Counted from the first letter of the stretch, positions 1 through 8,586 are shown. The stretch: 64,000 bases of DNA from Chryseobacterium sp. Leaf394 (GCF_001424105.1 NZ_LMQH01000011.1:841787-905786); one strand, 5' to 3'. A program made the numbers and translations. Notes: generated by a model from the sequence alone, not told the origin.

Positions 1-274
1 AAGGATACCAAATATATTGATCAATTTCAGTTTCAACAAACAAATCGATATCACTACCTGTAATAGATTCTTTGTAACCTGCTCTCGCATAAACATCAAA
101 ATTATTTAGATAATAATAACGATGATATTCAACAATATCAGCTATAATATCATTCGTGATTCCCTCTTCTTTATCGTTTAAACCTAAAGAGTGTTTCCGA
201 CAGATTCGCCTCCAAATCTTATCTGCTATTTCTTCAAAAAGTTGACATCGATGAGACATTGCTAGATAACTCAT
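1..274 (-). CDS. Partial CDS at left edge; possible DUF6615-like protein of the restriction-modification operon
   Basis: An open frame starts at ATG 274-272 on the minus strand and runs off the window; 91 residues are visible. It begins MSYLAMSHRCQLFEEIADKIW and ends near GSDIDLFVETEIDQYIWYP. The pattern E..TGSDIDLFVE followed by W recalls DUF6615-type proteins, where an acidic strand precedes a Q-A-K segment as in PD-(D/E)XK nucleases; the decisive part is missing here. It lies 24 bases downstream of the SIR2-like gene on the same strand, so it is probably the next gene of that operon. The frame is well supported, the family only weakly. Confidence 0.55.
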   Translation of the reverse strand, partial: MSYLAMSHRCQLFEEIADKIWRRICRKHSLGLNDKEEGITNDIIADIVEYHRYYYLNNFDVYARAGYKESITGSDIDLFVETEIDQYIWYP

Positions 275-298
275 AGTTATTTATAATTCGTTTGAAAA

Positions 299-1372
299 TT
301 ACCTCCAAATATTAGCAGTCTGTGCATTGTAAACATTCACTTTACAATCAAATTTATCCTGAATATTTTTGATATGTTCTAAATCTGCTTCAGAATAAAC
401 TCCTATATAAATACTAAATAATTTTTCACCCGATTGCGCGCCACGCAATGCTGCTTTATTTACAGCATCAATGATGTGCTCATCATATTCACCGAAATTG
501 AAACCGAAAGAAATTAGTGAACCTGTAATCTTAGACAAGCTTTCATAGCAGAAGGTTAGATACCTGTTGTGATATATGTGGTTTAGTTTTTCATCTCCAT
601 TTCCTGCTGTCACAAATATTGGATATTCTTTATTATCCATTCGTTCTTTGATGTTAGCCAGCAGATATTTACTATTTCTGTAAACTTCTTTTTCTATTTC
701 TGTTCCTGTATCAAAAATAGGAAGGGTTCCGTGCAAATAATAAACGGTTTGCTCTTCTTTATACTTACCCCACAAAAGGTCTCCAAATTCAGCATCTTCT
801 CCTCTTCGAGTTTCAACAGGATTTAAATGTTCTCTACCAAAACCATCTATTGAACTATGCGGATTGTTTCTCATTAAAATCCAATATAAAAGCAAATCGT
901 AATTTGTCGAAAAGACTTTACCTCCATTAGATAAATATTCTTGTAAAAAATTATAACAGGTTTCGCTTTCTTTATCTGGTACAGCAAAGACGTGTTCAGG
1001 ATGAAGAAAACTAACCGCTTCGATAAGACTTTCTTGTAAACGTCGATTAGCATCTTCTAAAGCTTTGACCATATCGCCTGTGTCATCAAATGCTTTTGCC
1101 ATTTCTATAAAATTATCAAGCTGTCTCATTACCAATTCAAAATTCTTTGTATTGATAACTTCAAATAATTTTGATAAAGTTTCATCTTCTAATTTTTCAA
1201 TAAAATCATAAAGCGCATTATAAGAAAATATTTTATGATCGTAAGCCATACTAAAACCATTTCCCATTATTAAATGCTTAGGATAAGGTCTTTGATTTAG
1301 TTTTTTAATCACTGATTGATAATCTTGTAAATCATCAAATCTGAAATCTTTAGGAATGTTGTCTTTTGCCAT
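299..1372 (-). CDS. SIR2-like protein, DUF4917 family
   Basis: Soluble 357-residue protein with a SIR2/TIR-like NAD-binding layout: IMGNGFSMAYD near residues 35-45, STNYDLLLYW near 155-164, YYLHGTLP near 211-218 and SFGFNFGEYDEHI near 288-300. These match the GNG(F/A)S, TNYD and LHG signatures of DUF4917/SIR2-like proteins, which in defence loci are often NAD hydrolases. There is no transmembrane segment or signal peptide. It lies 30 bases after the nuclease-like gene and 24 bases before the edge gene, all on the minus strand behind hsdM and hsdS, so I infer it is an accessory defence gene inside the type I operon. Family membership is fairly sure; NADase activity is inference. Confidence 0.8.
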   Translation of the reverse strand: MAKDNIPKDFRFDDLQDYQSVIKKLNQRPYPKHLIMGNGFSMAYDHKIFSYNALYDFIEKLEDETLSKLFEVINTKNFELVMRQLDNFIEMAKAFDDTGDMVKALEDANRRLQESLIEAVSFLHPEHVFAVPDKESETCYNFLQEYLSNGGKVFSTNYDLLLYWILMRNNPHSSIDGFGREHLNPVETRRGEDAEFGDLLWGKYKEEQTVYYLHGTLPIFDTGTEIEKEVYRNSKYLLANIKERMDNKEYPIFVTAGNGDEKLNHIYHNRYLTFCYESLSKITGSLISFGFNFGEYDEHIIDAVNKAALRGAQSGEKLFSIYIGVYSEADLEHIKNIQDKFDCKVNVYNAQTANIWR

Positions 1373-1402
1373 AAGTTAATTATTGTTTCTTGGTTATCAT
1401 TT

Positions 1403-2131
1403 TTAGTTTATATACTTTCCCAATATCCTTCTAATAATCTTTTCATCCTCTACTCTATTCCGCAACAATCGTTTTCCTTTGGTATGTCCAAATTCCGAAT
1501 AATCAAATTCAATTAAATCCAAACCATTTTGAGGAATCACGGTTCTCCGAAATTCATCATATCTCTTTCGCTGTTCACCTCTTGAAATACCGGAAGCAGT
1601 AATTCTTTTATCAAAGAATTTTACTTCTTCGCTGTGTTGCTTTTCCCGATATTCAATCACTAATTTCAGTGTAGGATAGTAAATATCAACTGGCAGTTTT
1701 GTTCCTGTATCTCCCCTTAGAAAATCAAAACGATGCTGGCGCAAACCTTTTAAATTTAAAATCTCATCACAGATATTGAGGATATAAGCTTCATCACTGT
1801 TGGCTCGTTTATTTACAACAATCTTGTCCTGAACTACAATTTCCTTCTTTTCTGTCTTAGGCAAAATCGTTGTACCTTTCATCCTTACGAAAAACCAATT
1901 CGTATTTGTTGCTTTCCTTTCGGCGATTAGGTTGGGTAATAGATGTAATTGATTCTTTTCATCAAGCTCTCTTAATATTTTCCTGATAGGCAATCCGTTT
2001 TTTTGGTCTTGCACAAAAATATTAGCCTTAATGAAATATGGCATCATATCCTTTGCGGGAATCAATGAAACAGAAGGATTTTTGACAAAATAATCTTCCA
2101 CAACTTTTTGAATGTGTTTGAGTTTCTCCAT
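1403..2131 (-). CDS. Predicted PD-(D/E)XK-like nuclease associated with type I restriction-modification
   Basis: The protein has 242 residues. The N-terminal 100 look like a helical DNA-binding region (repeated short helices, IRKILRELDEKNQLHLLPN). The C-terminal half contains LPVDIYYPTLKLVIEYRE, where D149 and E160-Y-R162 sit on two strands as in PD-(D/E)XK nucleases, followed by YDEFRRTVIPQNGLDLIEFDY, which resembles the last core strand. It is 12 bases downstream of hsdS, so co-transcription is likely. No named family is recognised with certainty. It could be an accessory restriction nuclease or a repair-type endonuclease. Confidence 0.6.
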   Translation of the reverse strand: MEKLKHIQKVVEDYFVKNPSVSLIPAKDMMPYFIKANIFVQDQKNGLPIRKILRELDEKNQLHLLPNLIAERKATNTNWFFVRMKGTTILPKTEKKEIVVQDKIVVNKRANSDEAYILNICDEILNLKGLRQHRFDFLRGDTGTKLPVDIYYPTLKLVIEYREKQHSEEVKFFDKRITASGISRGEQRKRYDEFRRTVIPQNGLDLIEFDYSEFGHTKGKRLLRNRVEDEKIIRRILGKYIN

Positions 2132-2143
2132 AGTATTATCCTC

Positions 2144-3430
2144 TCAACTCACCCTCACTTTCCCCGTCACCACATTATCTATCAGCACCGTTTTATACTC
2201 TTTCAGCTTTTCTATTTCCCTTTGCTTGAGCAAAATTGCTTTGGAGATTTTTTCCTCTATTTCTTCTAAATATGCAACAATTTGAGTTTGCTCTTTTAAA
2301 TCGGGTAAAATTATTTTTAACAATCCCAATTTACTTGCTTTTATTCCTTTGGCAGTAGAACCTGTTCCTTCACTCTGTACCTTATTTTGAAAATAAGTAG
2401 AAGCAAATGAATAGTTTACAAATTTATGGATTGCTTTCTTTTTATTAAATCGGAATTTTATGATACGTTGTGCTATTGCCACATTTTCATCATCAACCAT
2501 TGCAGATTCTCCCAATGGAGCTTCCATTGTAAATAAAATATCACCTATCTTAGGTAAACCTCGCGACATTATATTGTGATAATCTTTTTCAGTAACATAC
2601 TCTTTGGAAACTTCGTAATTAATAAATCCTTTTTTTATGTTTCTTGTAGTTACTAGAAAAATTCCATTTTCTACTTTCTCCGGAGTTTTACCTCTATAAT
2701 CAACTCTTGATGAAATTTTTGTAATTGAAATCACCTCCCAATGCTCCGGAATTTCCCCAATCCAATCCACACCGCTGTCTTTGAGTTTGACGGAATCATC
2801 CAAACCTTTGGTAACTGCCTTTTGAATGAGGATTTGGCGGCGTTCTTTCAGCAGTTCTATTTCTTTTTGCTTGTTGGCAATCGTTTGGTCTATTTTGGCG
2901 GTTTTGTCATCAAGAAATGAAACAATTTTAAATTGTTCTTCGATTCGAGGTATTGGAAAATAAAAGTTATTGAAATTTTCAGATGGAAATCTCCACCTTC
3001 CTAACATAGACACGCCTTGTCCGTGAGCATAAAAAACTTTGTTAGTATAGCATAATTGTAATAAAATTAAAAGGTATGTTTTACTGCAATCATTCCTTAT
3101 TAAATCAAAAACTCTGTAATCAGGGCTTATAACCCCATCAAAATTTGATAAGTCTACCCATCCAGTTAATAAGTCCATATGATTCATCGCAAAATCATTA
3201 ACATAACAGAATTGATATTTAGCATAATCCATTGCTAACTGTCCTTCGCCGCTTGTTACATCCTTGATTTTTATTCCTCGTTGAGTTATTGACAACACAT
3301 CAAACCCTTCACTTCCTGCTATTCTTTTTAAAATTTTAAAAATATATTTCAATTTTATAACTTTCCAATGCTCCGGAATCTCCCCAATCCAATCCACACC
3401 GCTGTCTTTATATATTTCGTATCGCTGCAT
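2144..3430 (-). CDS. hsdS: Type I restriction-modification specificity subunit HsdS
   Basis: HsdS directs the HsdM/HsdR complex to a bipartite DNA target. This 428-residue protein has the usual two half-proteins: DSGVDWIGEIPEHW near residue 10, a first target recognition domain to about 165, a coiled coil near 170-205 (DDKTAKIDQTIANKQKEIEL), the same DSGVDWIGEIPEHW start near 218, a second recognition domain, and a closing coiled coil (EEKISKAILLKQREIEKLKE). The two half-domain starts are also a 45-bp DNA direct repeat, 44 of 45 identical. It begins 3 bases after hsdM on the same strand. Confidence 0.95.
   Translation of the reverse strand: MQRYEIYKDSGVDWIGEIPEHWKVIKLKYIFKILKRIAGSEGFDVLSITQRGIKIKDVTSGEGQLAMDYAKYQFCYVNDFAMNHMDLLTGWVDLSNFDGVISPDYRVFDLIRNDCSKTYLLILLQLCYTNKVFYAHGQGVSMLGRWRFPSENFNNFYFPIPRIEEQFKIVSFLDDKTAKIDQTIANKQKEIELLKERRQILIQKAVTKGLDDSVKLKDSGVDWIGEIPEHWEVISITKISSRVDYRGKTPEKVENGIFLVTTRNIKKGFINYEVSKEYVTEKDYHNIMSRGLPKIGDILFTMEAPLGESAMVDDENVAIAQRIIKFRFNKKKAIHKFVNYSFASTYFQNKVQSEGTGSTAKGIKASKLGLLKIILPDLKEQTQIVAYLEEIEEKISKAILLKQREIEKLKEYKTVLIDNVVTGKVRVS
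2738..2782. repeat. 45-bp direct repeat in hsdS, copy at start of second half-domain
   Basis: This segment encodes the DSGVDWIGEIPEHW start of the second target recognition domain. It matches 3365-3409 in the same orientation at 44 of 45 positions, differing only at one base in the run AATTTCCCC versus AATCTCCCC. The near-identity at DNA level, beyond what the protein requires, suggests recent homogenisation or recombination between half-domains. Confidence 0.95.
3365..3409. repeat. 45-bp direct repeat in hsdS, copy at start of first half-domain
   Basis: This is the partner of 2738-2782. It encodes the DSGVDWIGEIPEHW segment just after the HsdS start codon. Recombination between the copies would delete or swap the first target recognition domain in frame. 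Confidence 0.95.
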
Positions 3431-3433
3431 CGT

Positions 3434-5785
3434 CTAAAAATTTAAGATTTCAGCCAGCAATCCGTCGCCTTCCTGTTCCAGCGCCAAAATGTCTTTGGTC
3501 ACTTCCTCCAGACTGCGCAATGGGGCAGGCTGGTAAAAATATTTATTGAAGCTCAGCTCATAACCAATCTTTACAGAGTCCAGAGCAATCCAACTTTCTT
3601 CGGCATAGGGCTTTACTTCTCTTAAGAAATAATCCTGTATGTTTTCTTTCAGTGGGATGCTTTCGCTGTCGCGCAAATCGCTTTCAGTTTCATATACTGT
3701 GTATTCGCCTTTTTTGTCTGTAGAAAAATAGCCATAATAAGGCAGGTCTTTTTCTTTACAGCCTAAAAACTCCAGCAAATCTGCCAGTTTCTGACCATTC
3801 AGTTTTTCTGTTTTTTTCACCACTTTGTCGGCTTCCTCATCATACCAGCTTACGGTGTCCAAAATTTGTTTTTTCTCCGAAGCAGACAGTTTGGTTTTAT
3901 CGAGTTTTAACACTTCATCTACCTTGCTGCCAAACTCATTGAAGTTGTTATAAACTTCCGTCCCCAAAACTTCCATCAGGCGAACCGCCGTTTGGTACAG
4001 GGCATCCTGTTTTTCCCAGTTTTCTTTTTTCAAAAAGGCAGAAAGCTGTTTCGCATTGATGTTGAGGTCCTGCTTTTCGGCAAGGTCTTCAATTTCTTTT
4101 TTATGTTTTTCCAAACCTGCATATACTTCCATTCCGTATTTCTCATACAGTTCTTTGGAAAACACAGGTTGTGTCTTATCCCATTTCAAGGCTTCAATTC
4201 TCTCCTCGGTAAACTGTGATTTCAACCTTTTCGGTCTTTCGATATTGACTTTGTAATAGCCAAAATCAGCATTTTCAAAAACCTTGCTTCCAATATTTCC
4301 GGTGTCTTTTTTATCCAGTGTTGAAAGCTGTAAATAACAGTGGAGAATTTCCTGAATGTGCTGTTTCGTCAGTTCACAGTTTTTATTACCGAGGTTTTTT
4401 CTGAGTTTCTGATACATTTCACTGGCATCAATCAACTGTACTTTTCCTTTGCGGTTAGCGGGTTTGTTGTTGCTCAGAATCCAGATGTACGTGGTAATAC
4501 CCGTGTTGTAAAAAATATTATTTGGCAACTGGATAATCACATCCAGCAAATCGTTTTCAATAATGTAGCGTCTGATATTGCTTTCACCACCACCTGCATC
4601 ACCTGTAAACAGACTCGAACCGTTGTGTACCGAAGCAATTCGGCTTCCGATGGTATTTCTATTGTTAATGGTTTTCATTTTATCTACCATTTCCATCAGG
4701 AAGAGCAATTGTCCGTCGGAAGAACGTGGCACTGCATCGGCATCTTCTTCTTCGCCCCAGTAATTTTTCAGTTTAATGAGAAAACGGTTGTCGATAACAT
4801 CTTTTCCATCTTTGATGTATTTCTGTTCACTCGCCCAGCTTTTTCCATACGGCGGATTCGACAGCATAAAATCGAATTTCGTTCCGGCAAATTCATCCGT
4901 AGAAAGTGTTGAACCCACTTTGATGTGTTCAGGGTCTTTCCCTTTAATCATCATATCCGACTTACAGATGGCGTAGGTTTCATCATTCACTTCCTTCCCG
5001 AAAAGATACACGGAAGTATTGGTTGCTTTAATTTCGCCCTCTTCATCGGTAATGAACAGTTCAGATTCCGTCAGCATTCCACCCGTTCCGCAGGCAGGGT
5101 CATAAATGGTAATCACCGATGGGATTTTATCTTTGATCGGGTCAAAAACCATATGCGTCATCAGGTCGATCACTTCTCTCGGCGTGTAGTGTTCTCCGGC
5201 TTCTTCATTATTTTCTTCATTAAATTTCCGAATCAGTTCCTCAAAAACGTACCCCATACCCAAATTGGTTAATGCAGGAATTTTTCTTCCGGCAGTATCC
5301 AGTTTTTCAAAAGGCGTCAGATTGATATCCGGCGATGTGAATTTCTCCAGAACATCCAGCAATACATCTTTATTCGCCATATGTTTGATTTGTGCCCGAA
5401 GCTTGAACATCTCAATAATTTCCTGCACATTGGCGCTGAAACCATTCAGATAATCCTCAAAATTCCCCAGCAAAATCTGCTGGCTGTTCGTCGCCGAACT
5501 GTGAAGGCTTTGCAATGTCCATTCGCTGGTATTGTAAAAAACATATTTGGAAGCAGCGGTCATTCCTTTGTCGTCCCATTCGGTAAATTTCATTGTTTCC
5601 TTCTGGAAAACGACTTCCTCTAAAACGTGTTGTTTGGTAGGTTCCAGCAAAGCATCCAGTCTTCGCAAAACAACCATTGGCAGGATGACATCCCTATATT
5701 TTCCTCTTACGTAGACGTCTCTCAGGCAGTCATCTGCAATACTCCAGATGAAGGAGACAAGTTTATTGTGTACAGCGTGGTTCAT
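3434..5785 (-). CDS. hsdM: Type I restriction-modification DNA methyltransferase subunit HsdM
   Basis: This is an adenine-N6 DNA methyltransferase that works with HsdS. An N-terminal HsdM helical domain spans about 1-160, followed by GEHYTPREV near 197-205. The SAM-binding motif I DPACGTGG is near 229-236 and the catalytic NPPYGKSW near 310-317. At 783 residues it is longer than a typical HsdM of about 500. The extra C-terminal 250 residues are charged and helical and probably contact HsdS. It is the first gene of the minus-strand operon and is followed after 3 bases by hsdS. No hsdR lies in the window; it may be beyond the left edge. Confidence 0.95.
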   Translation of the reverse strand: MNHAVHNKLVSFIWSIADDCLRDVYVRGKYRDVILPMVVLRRLDALLEPTKQHVLEEVVFQKETMKFTEWDDKGMTAASKYVFYNTSEWTLQSLHSSATNSQQILLGNFEDYLNGFSANVQEIIEMFKLRAQIKHMANKDVLLDVLEKFTSPDINLTPFEKLDTAGRKIPALTNLGMGYVFEELIRKFNEENNEEAGEHYTPREVIDLMTHMVFDPIKDKIPSVITIYDPACGTGGMLTESELFITDEEGEIKATNTSVYLFGKEVNDETYAICKSDMMIKGKDPEHIKVGSTLSTDEFAGTKFDFMLSNPPYGKSWASEQKYIKDGKDVIDNRFLIKLKNYWGEEEDADAVPRSSDGQLLFLMEMVDKMKTINNRNTIGSRIASVHNGSSLFTGDAGGGESNIRRYIIENDLLDVIIQLPNNIFYNTGITTYIWILSNNKPANRKGKVQLIDASEMYQKLRKNLGNKNCELTKQHIQEILHCYLQLSTLDKKDTGNIGSKVFENADFGYYKVNIERPKRLKSQFTEERIEALKWDKTQPVFSKELYEKYGMEVYAGLEKHKKEIEDLAEKQDLNINAKQLSAFLKKENWEKQDALYQTAVRLMEVLGTEVYNNFNEFGSKVDEVLKLDKTKLSASEKKQILDTVSWYDEEADKVVKKTEKLNGQKLADLLEFLGCKEKDLPYYGYFSTDKKGEYTVYETESDLRDSESIPLKENIQDYFLREVKPYAEESWIALDSVKIGYELSFNKYFYQPAPLRSLEEVTKDILALEQEGDGLLAEILNF

Positions 5786-5837
5786 TTAAATATTTATCAT
5801 TATAAAAGCACTTCAATTCCGGTGCTGTTGTAGTTTG

Positions 5838-6092
5838 TTAATCTTTACTGTCCTGCCACATCTGCACCCATTCTTCAAAATAAGCACGCAGACTGTCAGA
5901 AGTCTTAATATAATACTTTACGGGATCATTAGCAAACGATTTGAGTTCTATTCCCTGAGTGTCTTCATTAAAAATTGGGAGAAGAATATTGTTCAGTTCA
6001 AAAATAAGATAACCTCCCTTTTTCAGAAACTCCATATGAATGGCTTTTACTTCGAGAAGGTCGATGGCGATACCGCCGTCATGCATGATCAT
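5838..6092 (-). CDS. Small conserved hypothetical protein, family member 1 of 3
   Basis: An 84-residue soluble protein, start MIMHDGGIAIDLLEVKAI. It aligns with two nearby proteins (7173-7478 and 7601-7858) through M-I-x-H/D-x-G-G-I-A followed by LKA, then GGYLIFELNN, and a C-terminal helix with W near YFEEWVQMW. No known family is recognised. It has no signal peptide or membrane segment. It lies 52 bases upstream of hsdM on the same strand, close enough to be read through into the restriction-modification operon. Confidence 0.75.
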   Translation of the reverse strand: MIMHDGGIAIDLLEVKAIHMEFLKKGGYLIFELNNILLPIFNEDTQGIELKSFANDPVKYYIKTSDSLRAYFEEWVQMWQDSKD

Positions 6093-6170
6093 AGCTTGGT
6101 TTTATGTTTACTTTTCAAAGATAATTAAAAATTCATTTTCACCATTGTGGGAAAGTTTAAAATAAAGTGT

Positions 6171-7064
6171 TTATCCATTCATAAACTCTTTAATCAACCC
6201 CAATAATTCCTCCTCATTCATCACCGCAATACTCAAGGCACTAATCTTCTCCATTTTCTTGGGTCCGGCACCCGTTCCCACCAGTACCAGATCAGTATTT
6301 TTAGAAATGCTGGTGTTAATGTCTGCACCGCAGTCAAATAAAATCTGGGCTAATTTATTCCGCTGTTTTGGGAAGGCAGAAAACTCTCCGGTAATCACCA
6401 CTTTTTTTGAATGGAAATAATGATTTTCATATTTGGGTTGAGCGGTAGGATAAATTAATGAAGAATCAATCTTTTTAGATGAAAAAGTGTCGGTGAAAAA
6501 ATCTGTTTTTGAACGCTCTTCCCTGATTTTATGATCAGGTGTAAAACGGCTGTTCAGCTTAAAAAACTGATTCATCTTCAGGAAAATAAATCCACAGACT
6601 TCAGCATCGTACTGCGCATTGTGATGCAGGTTTTCGCTGAAATCCAGACTCAACATTTCCGCTACGGTTGACAGTTTATGATTCTTGAGATACGGAAAAA
6701 GCTGTTGAGAAAGCTGTAAAGTACAGACGCCGTGATACTGGGATGCAGCTATTCCATAAAAACGAAACAGACTTTCCAAAATCGGGAACTCCACACTGCA
6801 GCCATTGTGTGCCACTACAGTCTGACCCTCTATATATTGCCTGATTTCATCCCACACTTCCGGAAATGTTGGAGCATCACATGTATCATGTGCACTAATC
6901 CCATGAATAGAGGTGTGTAGTGCCAGATATTCATTTCCGGGTGGCTGAACCAGATAATGTCCGGAAAAGATGAGCTGTTCATCTTCAAATACAGCAATTC
7001 CGATACTGCAGACGGAACAGGAATCATTGTTGGCTTTTTCAAAGTCTATGGAGGTAAATTTCAT
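6171..7064 (-). CDS. DnaQ-like DEDDh 3'-5' exonuclease with C-terminal BRCT domain
   Basis: This 297-residue protein has an N-terminal exonuclease fold with all DEDDh motifs visible: SIDFE (D7, E9), VVAHNG near residue 83, and HHNAQYDAEVC near 145, giving the H and last D. The region of about residues 215-297 is a BRCT domain (KKVVITGEFSAFPKQRNKLA, GADINTSISKNTDLVLVG, GPKKMEKI). This arrangement is known in Bacteroidetes and Firmicutes as an exonuclease/BRCT protein, often annotated as a DNA polymerase III epsilon-like subunit. It sits between members of the small unknown family on the same strand. Confidence 0.9.
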   Translation of the reverse strand: MKFTSIDFEKANNDSCSVCSIGIAVFEDEQLIFSGHYLVQPPGNEYLALHTSIHGISAHDTCDAPTFPEVWDEIRQYIEGQTVVAHNGCSVEFPILESLFRFYGIAASQYHGVCTLQLSQQLFPYLKNHKLSTVAEMLSLDFSENLHHNAQYDAEVCGFIFLKMNQFFKLNSRFTPDHKIREERSKTDFFTDTFSSKKIDSSLIYPTAQPKYENHYFHSKKVVITGEFSAFPKQRNKLAQILFDCGADINTSISKNTDLVLVGTGAGPKKMEKISALSIAVMNEEELLGLIKEFMNG

Positions 7065-7172
7065 CGCTCAGTTTTCAGTTTTTTCAAATGTAAATAAAAA
7101 AACAGCAATACTTTTACGGGAATCCCCATTTACGGTAAATCTTTTAAAATTTACATCAGAAATGAAAGTGAG

Positions 7173-7478
7173 TTAAAATCTGTTGGGTTTAAAATCAACA
7201 GGCAATTCGAGGTTGATGACGTAAGCTGTAAATTGGGTCCATATCCCGAGCCATTCCTGGTAATGCAGTTCCAGGTCTGTTAGGTCCTCAAAATACTGGG
7301 TGATAGAGGCGTTGCTGTAAGATTTGTCTTCAAATATACCGCTGCCCGCTGTGGTCTCTACACTGCGTATCATATTGTGAAATTCAAAGACAAGTTTGCC
7401 GTCATGTCCGCTTATTTCCTTTTTTACAGCTTTCAGATTAAAAAGATTGAGTGCAATACCGCCGTGGTCGTAGATCAT
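7173..7478 (-). CDS. Small conserved hypothetical protein, family member 2 of 3
   Basis: I chose the internal ATG at 7478 (MIYDHGGIALNLFNLKAV) because it aligns with the starts of the two sister proteins; the frame itself stays open up to ATG 7577, which would add 33 residues without similarity. The 101-residue product shows the family pattern: H-G-G-I-A, LKA, KLVFEFHN, then a C-terminal helix YQEWLGIWTQF. It has a longer tail than the others (ends VDFKPNRF). Function unknown. Confidence 0.65.
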   Translation of the reverse strand: MIYDHGGIALNLFNLKAVKKEISGHDGKLVFEFHNMIRSVETTAGSGIFEDKSYSNASITQYFEDLTDLELHYQEWLGIWTQFTAYVINLELPVDFKPNRF

Positions 7479-7600
7479 AATAGTAGTTTTAAAGTGTGAC
7501 ATGTAAACATTAGTGAACATGGTATTCAATGATCCATCGCTAATCCTGTATTGAGAAATGTTTCTGAAGACTTTCATTAAGATGGTCAGTTCTGTAACCG

Positions 7601-7858
7601 TCAGTTCAGAAGAAATTCAGCCCATACCTGAATCCAGGTGTTGAAGCTGTCCTGCAGCTCCAGCACATCATCATAATACTGGGAAACGGGCTCATTCCTG
7701 TAAGAACGCTCCATCAGTTTCCCGTTTTCAGAGTCTTCCTCATACACGATCGCATTATTAAATTCAAATATAAGATATCCGCCCTCCCCGGCATGCTCCA
7801 TTCGGAGAGCCTTCAAATCATAGAATGAGATGGCAATACCATTGTGATGATGTATCAT
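7601..7858 (-). CDS. Small conserved hypothetical protein, family member 3 of 3
   Basis: An 85-residue protein starting MIHHHNGIAISFYDLKALRM. It shares GGYLIFEFNN, SQYYDD and FNTWIQVWAEF with the sister proteins, so a compact alpha/beta fold with a terminal amphipathic helix is likely. It is first in the minus-strand run 7858 to 7173. No function can be assigned. Tandem divergent paralogues next to a defence operon could be immunity-like or phage-related, but nothing in the sequence shows this. Confidence 0.75.
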   Translation of the reverse strand: MIHHHNGIAISFYDLKALRMEHAGEGGYLIFEFNNAIVYEEDSENGKLMERSYRNEPVSQYYDDVLELQDSFNTWIQVWAEFLLN

Positions 7859-8026
7859 AATTCAGAAAAATGATGGAAAATAAAAAAAGACTTTGCAAAA
7901 CGTGGGAATACCATGATAAGATTTGCGGGAAATATCTGTTTTCATATCTGTGTTATTTAAGATAAAGATATTAAAATAATTAATTCCACAGAGAATAATA
8001 ACTTTGGTAAAACAACCACAAGACTA

Positions 8027-8155
8027 CCTCCGCCTCTTCAGGTGTTTTTCACAGCGCAGATGATATAATGTAAGGGGAACCAATGAACGAACGGAAACTT
8101 TGTAAAACAACAACTTCTCGATAAGGTTTTCTCCAAAAACCTACTCGAAGTGACG
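8027..8155. repeat. Palindromic repeat, copy 1 (degenerate left arm)
   Basis: The right arm CTACTCGAAGTGACG and inner arm TTCTCGATAAGGTTTTCTCC are intact. The left arm is altered (starts CCTCCGCCTCTTCAGGTG). The loop has GAACCAATGAACG and AAACTTTGTAAAACAACAAC as in the other copies. Confidence 0.7.
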
Positions 8156-8181
8156 CCAAATTCACGATAGTAAAATCCTTC

Positions 8182-8307
8182 CGTCAGTTCGAGTGTTTTT
8201 CGCAGCAGAGCGGAGAAAAATGTATCGAGAACGAGTGAACAATCGATACTTTAGTAAAATAACAACTTCTCGATACGGGTTTCTCCAAAAACTTACTCGA
8301 AGTGACG
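8182..8307. repeat. Palindromic repeat, copy 2 (simple form)
   Basis: The outer arms CGTCAGTTCGAGT and ACTCGAAGTGACG pair at 12 of 13 positions. The inner arms GGAGAAAAATGTATCGAGAA and TTCTCGATACGGGTTTCTCC pair with few mismatches. The whole unit can fold into one long hairpin with an A/C-rich loop. Confidence 0.85.
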
Positions 8308-8333
8308 CCACCATTCACGATGGTAAATCCCTC

Positions 8334-8560
8334 CGTCAGTTCGAGTGTTTTTCGCAGCAGAGCGGAGAAAAATGTATCGAGAACCAGTGAATAAACAAAA
8401 CTTTCGTAAAAAAAAACTAACCAAAGCTGGCAGAAAACCATATAAACAAAAAACCATAGTCGAAGCGCCACCCTTTAGGGCCGGGGGAAAGCGCGCAACG
8501 AAACTTTGTAAAACAACAACTTCTCGATACGGTTTTCTCAAAAACCTACTCGAAGTGACG
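8334..8560. repeat. Palindromic repeat, copy 3 (composite form)
   Basis: It has the same arms as the simple copies, but between them lies an extra module of about 100 bp ending GAAGCGCCACCCTTTAGG and a G-rich run before AAAGCGC. The extra module recurs in copies 4, 5 and 9. Confidence 0.85.
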
Positions 8561-8586
8561 CCAAATTCACGATAGTAAAATCCCTC

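Noticed and set aside
3992..5833. Several plus-strand open frames of 60-190 codons across hsdM
   Set aside because: They lie antisense to a gene with intact methyltransferase motifs and have no recognisable domain.
7867..7970. 31-codon plus-strand frame starting near 7872
   Set aside because: It has no terminator, no recognisable motif and overlaps the leader of the minus-strand gene at 7858.
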